Assembly: GCA_002438505.1 (NCBI GenBank)
Contig: DJPI01000040.1
Span: 1 to 8,937, forward strand
Source of the DNA: Ruminococcaceae bacterium UBA6416
Lineage (GTDB): Bacteria; Bacillota; Clostridia; Oscillospirales; Acutalibacteraceae
Direction of reading: 5' to 3'
DNA length: 8,937 nt
The notes beneath the pieces are model-generated. The model did no database searches. It was not told where the DNA came from and was given only the letters and a program-made list of their open reading frames with translations. How positions within the stretch are numbered: position 1 is the first letter of the stretch; each line of letters opens with the position of its first letter. A program made the position numbers and the translations under genes. This document shows, piece by piece, positions 6,042 through 8,937 of this stretch.

Positions 6042-6078
6042 GAACTTGACTATAAAACCGAAAGGACGATTTTATCTT

Positions 6079-7188
6079 ATGAAAAAAGTTATTGCAGTCA
6101 TACTTTCGATTCTTTGCGTTCTGTCTTGCTTTGCCCCTGCGGTCTGCGCGATTGAAGATCCCGGCCTCATCGGTATGCTTGAACCGGAGGAGCCGATGAT
6201 TTTTACTCTTGTTTATAAAAACCAGACCCTCAGCGGTGTTAAAATGATGTATCAGCCGAACCCGAACCTTTCTTTCGGCGGCCCAGGCTATGTCACCGTT
6301 ACCAAAGACAAGCCCATTGCCATTGATCATGATTTTGTCTGCTGGAAGGATGAAAACGGAAAGTATTATTACGCCGGAGATAAGTTCTATGTTGACGGCG
6401 AGTGTGAGCTTTACGCCGTTTGGGAGGAAAAAAAGGATAATTACATCAAGCCTGTCCGCGTTTTCCGCTGCGCAATGCTCACCATGAAAAGAATGTTTGA
6501 AAAAATTCTTGGAATTTTCCAGGATTACAAGGACTTCACTGAGGATCGCGTTGAAGAGATGAGACGCGCAACAACGGCGTTCAACACGGCCGTTAACGCA
6601 GCCAAGGCTCAGCAAAACATCGTTATCAAAAAGGAGAGTGAGGCAAGGCTTGCCTGCACCGTATCCGAAATTGCTGTTCCGAACGAAGATGTTGACGCTG
6701 TTCTTGACAAGTTTGAGTTTTTGAACACTGAAACATTCACCGTTTCCGGCGGAACAACCGCAGACGGAAAAACGGCTAACGACCTCATCAGGCCTTTCGG
6801 AAAGGACGTCGAGCTTCCCGTTAACGGAATTCTCAACGCCGCAACAATCACCGATACTGAGGACGGCGGAAAAAAGGTTGTTCTCACCTTCTATAAAGAA
6901 ACGGCCGTTCTTGACCCGAACGGAATGACATTCCCCGAAAAACAGTCTGAATATATTGATCCTCTCAATCTTCTTACGGAAGAAAACAAGGATCGCCGTC
7001 TTGTTTCCTCGGCTGACCTTGAGTATGCTTCAACAAAAATTTATGCAACGATCGGTGCAGACGGAAAGCTTCTCAAAATGGATGTTGTTGCTCCCGTTGA
7101 AGCCTCGGCAAAGGTTGTTGTCAAGTATCTTTATGTCAACACTCGTTTTGAGGCTGTTCTCAGAGACAGATATGTTTTCACATATTAA
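6079..7188 (+). CDS. Secreted protein with an InlB/Flg_new-type repeat and an unclassified C-terminal region
   Basis: The product is 369 aa. A signal peptide (about 1-24) ends APAVCA before IED; a weak lipobox-like VLSC at 14-17 makes a lipoprotein possible but less likely. Residues about 40-115 resemble a single Listeria-Bacteroides (InlB B-type) beta repeat: FTLVYKNQTL, then DHDFVCWKDENGKYYYAGDKF and the closing ELYAVWE. Residues about 120-180 look helical, with an amphipathic basic/hydrophobic stretch (KPVRVFRCAMLTMKRMF) and an Ala-rich run (AFNTAVNAAKAQQN). From about 185 to the end lies beta-rich sequence (SEIAVPNEDVDAVLDKFEFL, KKVVLTFYKETAVLDPNG, KIYATIGADGKLLKMDVVAP, KVVVKYLYVNTRFEAVL) that I cannot assign. 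There is no LPxTG, dockerin or other sorting signal. ATG at 6079 is chosen for the signal peptide; AAAGGA lies 12 nt upstream. The frame is open 84 codons further upstream, but that part overlaps udk and the promoter region. A role at the cell surface or in adhesion is inference. Confidence 0.85.
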   Translation: MKKVIAVILSILCVLSCFAPAVCAIEDPGLIGMLEPEEPMIFTLVYKNQTLSGVKMMYQPNPNLSFGGPGYVTVTKDKPIAIDHDFVCWKDENGKYYYAGDKFYVDGECELYAVWEEKKDNYIKPVRVFRCAMLTMKRMFEKILGIFQDYKDFTEDRVEEMRRATTAFNTAVNAAKAQQNIVIKKESEARLACTVSEIAVPNEDVDAVLDKFEFLNTETFTVSGGTTADGKTANDLIRPFGKDVELPVNGILNAATITDTEDGGKKVVLTFYKETAVLDPNGMTFPEKQSEYIDPLNLLTEENKDRRLVSSADLEYASTKIYATIGADGKLLKMDVVAPVEASAKVVVKYLYVNTRFEAVLRDRYVFTY

Positions 7189-7260
7189 AACCAGGGAAGC
7201 ATTTGATTGACCGCTTTGATACCCACGGTTGATTAAACAGTTTCATAAGTTATGAGTTAA

Positions 7261-7299
7261 AATGCCGCGCGGCCGCAAATTTGGCTGTGCGGCGTTTTT
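7261..7299 (+). terminator. Intrinsic terminator after the secreted-protein gene
   Basis: GCCGCGCGGCC (7264-7274) pairs with GGCTGTGCGGC (7283-7293), with two G-T wobbles and an 8-nt loop, followed by GTTTTT. It lies about 75 nt after the stop and isolates the TetR operon from upstream transcription. Confidence 0.88.
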
Positions 7300-7341
7300 G
7301 ACGCTTATCAAGCAAGAAAAGCAATTTTTTTGATTTTGCTC

Positions 7342-7370
7342 TTGACAAGTGAACGACTGTTTACTATAAT
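7342..7370 (+). promoter_or_regulatory. Consensus sigma-A promoter of the TetR-methyltransferase operon
   Basis: TTGACA (7342-7347), exactly 17 nt, then TATAAT (7365-7370): a perfect consensus. Transcription should begin near 7377, inside the second operator. Such a strong promoter suits tight repression. Confidence 0.93.
7347..7365. promoter_or_regulatory. Probable TetR-family operator O1 (in the promoter spacer)
   Basis: AGTGAACGA (7348-7356) and CTGTTTACT (7357-7365) form an imperfect palindrome that fills the -35/-10 spacer. It has the GTGAACG-type half site common for TetR-family regulators. Bound repressor would block RNA polymerase directly. Confidence 0.85.
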
Positions 7371-7372
7371 AC

Positions 7373-7392
7373 AAGTAAACGATCGTTCACTT
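7373..7392. promoter_or_regulatory. Probable TetR-family operator O2 (over the transcription start)
   Basis: AAGTAAACGATCGTTCACTT is a 20-bp palindrome with a single mismatched pair. Its reverse complement matches O1 except at the two central bases, so it is the same site in opposite orientation. The centres of O1 and O2 lie 26 bp apart, about two and a half helical turns. Confidence 0.87.
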
Positions 7393-7413
7393 TTGCTTAT
7401 AGGGGGACTGCCA

Positions 7414-8004
7414 ATGGAAAACACAAAGGAAAGGATATTGCTTGCAGCGTTGGAGCTTTTTTCAAAAGACGGCTTTGAGGCGGTGTCCGTCAGCGACATT
7501 GCAAAGAATACGGGTCTCACCAAGGGCGCGCTGTATAAGCATTACCAAAATAAGCGGGACATTTTCAACAGCATTCTCCGCCGTATGGAGGAAAATGACG
7601 CAAAAAATGCCGCCGGCTTTGATCTTCCGGAGGCGGAGCTTGAAAAGGACGGGGAAAAGTATCGCCGTGTTTCCCTTTCAAAACTTGTTGAATACTCAAA
7701 AGTGCAGTTTCGATATTGGGCAGAGGACAGCTTTGCACGCCCGTTCAGACAGATGCTGACCGTTGAGCAGTTTCGCAGCAATGAAATGAAAACGCTGTTT
7801 GCGCAGTATCTTTCATCCGGCCCTTTGGAATATCTCAGTGACATTTTTAAAAGCATAGGAATTGAAAACGCAGAAAAGAACGCCGCTCAGCTTTATGCAC
7901 CGATGTTTCTTCTCCTCTCGGTCTATGACGCGGCGCAGGACAAAGAGGCGGTGCTCGGACTGCTTGACGGAATTCTTGATAATTTTATTGGAGGTATAGC
8001 GTGA
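7414..8004 (+). CDS. TetR/AcrR-family transcriptional repressor
   Basis: A ligand-responsive DNA-binding repressor of 196 aa. The N-terminal domain is classic: KERILLAALELFSKDGFEAVSVSDIAKNTGLTKGALYKHYQNKRDIF (about residues 5-51, given as family consensus positions), with the helix-turn-helix at 25-44 and the typical GALYKHYxNK recognition end. The rest is a helical ligand-binding and dimerisation domain too variable to name an effector; it contains several aromatic residues (for example around FRYWAEDSFARPF). ATG at 7414 has AGGGGG (7401-7406) 7 nt upstream; upstream in-frame codons run through the operators and are rejected. Two palindromes in its own promoter strongly suggest autorepression. 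The stop overlaps the next gene by 4 bases, so the methyltransferase should be controlled by the same ligand signal. Confidence 0.94.
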   Translation: MENTKERILLAALELFSKDGFEAVSVSDIAKNTGLTKGALYKHYQNKRDIFNSILRRMEENDAKNAAGFDLPEAELEKDGEKYRRVSLSKLVEYSKVQFRYWAEDSFARPFRQMLTVEQFRSNEMKTLFAQYLSSGPLEYLSDIFKSIGIENAEKNAAQLYAPMFLLLSVYDAAQDKEAVLGLLDGILDNFIGGIA

Positions 8005-8741
8005 TTTCCACGCTTGAAAAAACTATGAAATATTTACTCAGTGAAAAATATAATACACCCGAATTACAGTCAAAAATCATGGGGCCGAACCCTTTGAAGC
8101 TTCAGGAGGAGCTTTTGCTCGGCTGCAAAATCAAAAAGGGGGAAAAGGTTTGCGACCTCGGAAGCGGACAGGGCTTGACATCGGTCATGCTTGCAAGGGA
8201 ATACGGCTTTAAGGTTTATGCCTGCGACCTTTGGAGCGACCCGGCGGACAATGAAAAGTTTTTTGAGTCGATGAACCTTTCAAAAGAGCAGATTATTCCC
8301 GTGAAGGCAGACGCGTGTGCTCTGCCGTTTGAAAAGGAGTTTTTTGACGCTGTCGTCAGCACGGACAGCTATAATTACTTTGGCAGAGATGAAAAATATC
8401 TTGACAAAAAGCTTCTTCCGTTTGTGAAAAGCGGCGGACTGATTTATATTGCAATTCCGGGAATGAAAAAGGATCTCCATTCCAATCTTCCTCCCGTTCT
8501 TCTGCTTTCGTGGAATGAAGAGCAGCTTGATTATCTTCATGATATGAATTATTGGCGCGTTCTTGTTGAAAAGGCAGAGAGCTGTGAGGTGCTTGAGGTG
8601 AGCGAGATGGAGTCGAACAATGAGGTCTGGGCGGACTGGCTCAAGCAGGACAATGAATATGCGCGCGGCGACCGCAAAACAATGGAGGCCGGCGGAGGCG
8701 AATATCTCAATTTCATAAAGATTGTTTTGAGAAAGAAATAA
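8001..8741 (+). CDS. Class I SAM-dependent methyltransferase
   Basis: The product is 246 aa with a Rossmann-fold SAM-binding domain. An N-terminal segment with KYNTPELQSKIMGPNPLKL (16-34) precedes motif I, VCDLGSGQGLTS (50-61). The acidic end of strand 2 is VYACDLW with Asp76, KADACALPF is the motif before strand 4, and FDAVVSTDSYNYFG is the strand 4 region. The substrate is unknown; the fold resembles small-molecule (UbiE/cyclopropane-synthase-like) methyltransferases rather than RNA or DNA enzymes, and no NPPY-type motif is seen. Start is GTG at 8001, with GGAGG (7990-7994) 6 nt upstream and a GTGA overlap with the tetR stop. An ATG at 8025 lacks a ribosome site. Being coupled to a TetR regulator suggests an inducible role such as modifying a toxic or signalling compound, which is inference. 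The gene is followed by a terminator. Confidence 0.92.
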   Translation: MISTLEKTMKYLLSEKYNTPELQSKIMGPNPLKLQEELLLGCKIKKGEKVCDLGSGQGLTSVMLAREYGFKVYACDLWSDPADNEKFFESMNLSKEQIIPVKADACALPFEKEFFDAVVSTDSYNYFGRDEKYLDKKLLPFVKSGGLIYIAIPGMKKDLHSNLPPVLLLSWNEEQLDYLHDMNYWRVLVEKAESCEVLEVSEMESNNEVWADWLKQDNEYARGDRKTMEAGGGEYLNFIKIVLRKK

Positions 8742-8749
8742 ATATAAGA

Positions 8750-8778
8750 AAAAGAGGTACCGTGGTGGTGCCTCTTTT
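8750..8778. terminator. Intrinsic terminator of the TetR-methyltransferase operon
   Basis: AAAAGAGGTACC (8750-8761) pairs with GGTGCCTCTTTT (8767-8778), one G-T wobble, 5-nt loop. The T-tract is the 3' arm itself; leftward a TTTTTCTTATATTT run follows, so it could work both ways. It begins 9 nt after the methyltransferase stop. Confidence 0.87.
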
Positions 8779-8813
8779 GGATTTTGGATTTTAGATTTTG
8801 GCTGTTGGATTTT
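8779..8813. repeat. Heptamer tandem repeat (GGATTTT-type)
   Basis: Five 7-bp units in register: GGATTTT, GGATTTT, AGATTTT, GGCTGTT, GGATTTT. The repeat begins directly at the end of the terminator arm. It is short, low in complexity and lies outside any gene. Confidence 0.75.
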
Positions 8814-8842
8814 GCGAAATTTTTTATGCTCTGCAAAAGGCA

Positions 8843-8897
8843 AGGTTCTTTGCATTAAGCTTTGAGAAAAGCTGAACCTGACCCCTTCCGCAAAGAA
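8843..8897. other. Hairpin-rich non-coding stretch with competing stems
   Basis: AGCTTT-GAGA-AAAGCT (8858-8873) is a perfect 6-bp hairpin with a GNRA-type loop. It sits inside AGGTTC/GAACCT (8843-8848 with 8874-8879). A second pairing, TTCTTTGC (8846-8853) with GCAAAGAA (8890-8897), overlaps the first outer stem, so the two cannot form together. No gene is seen from 8779 to the window end; whether this is transcribed is unknown. Confidence 0.4.
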
Positions 8898-8937
8898 TCC
8901 GCGAGAAAAAAATTGGCACGGCTTAACGGCTATATAA

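Noticed and set aside
5827..6078. 84-codon N-terminal extension of the secreted protein
   Set aside because: It overlaps the start of udk and the promoter region; the signal peptide begins at 6079.
5926..6615. 229-codon leftward open frame
   Set aside because: It is antisense to the secreted-protein gene and the udk promoter; its sequence has no recognisable family features.
8779..8813. Heptamer units as a CRISPR array
   Set aside because: The units are 7 bp, contiguous and without spacers; no cas genes are present.
8280..8855. 191-codon leftward open frame
   Set aside because: It is antisense to the methyltransferase and runs through the terminator and heptamer repeat.

Overview
The window looks like chromosomal DNA from an anaerobic, low-to-medium-GC Firmicute of the class Clostridia, plausibly a gut Oscillospirales/Ruminococcaceae-type organism. 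The clues are the WalJ/YycJ-RlmH pair, strong AGGAGG-like ribosome sites, frequent TTG/GTG starts, textbook TTGACx-N17-TATAAT promoters, hairpin-plus-T-tract terminators, and a secreted protein with an InlB/Flg_new-type repeat. Taxonomy is inference only; no rRNA or marker phylogeny is possible here.

Layout. 1-345 has no convincing gene but carries a good rightward promoter and, about 75 bp beyond it, a hairpin terminator. 383-807 is a broken gene: a signal-peptide start joined out of frame to the C-terminal end of a secreted endonuclease/exonuclease/phosphatase (EEP) protein. A strong bidirectional terminator (817-845) separates it from a leftward block of core genes: murA (peptidoglycan precursor synthesis), a WalJ/YycJ-type metallo-beta-lactamase-fold hydrolase, and rlmH (23S rRNA methyltransferase). 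murA and walJ both appear to start with TTG, and an intrinsic terminator lies between them. murA has a leader of about 185 nt with several hairpins and an extended -10 promoter.

3869-4186 is a small unrecognised leftward gene whose promoter stands back to back with that of a rightward membrane-anchored alpha/beta hydrolase (4352-5188). The hydrolase converges on a leftward uridine kinase gene (udk, 5264-5878), and a shared hairpin lies between them. udk in turn diverges from a rightward secreted protein (6079-7188) with a signal peptide, one Listeria-Bacteroides/InlB-type repeat and an unrecognised C-terminal region.

The right part is a compact regulator cassette. A consensus promoter is overlaid by two palindromic operators and drives a TetR-family repressor (7414-8004), whose stop codon overlaps the GTG start of a SAM-dependent methyltransferase (8001-8741). 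A hairpin terminator closes the operon. The last 160 bp hold a heptamer tandem repeat and a hairpin-rich stretch with no gene.

Most of the window is ordinary housekeeping sequence. The points most worth a second look are the doubled TetR operator and its translationally coupled methyltransferase, the deleted EEP gene with the short transcription unit upstream of it, the structured murA leader, the terminator placed just before walJ, and the unclassified C-terminal region of the secreted protein. I see no phage, transposase, CRISPR array, toxin-antitoxin pair or defence system.
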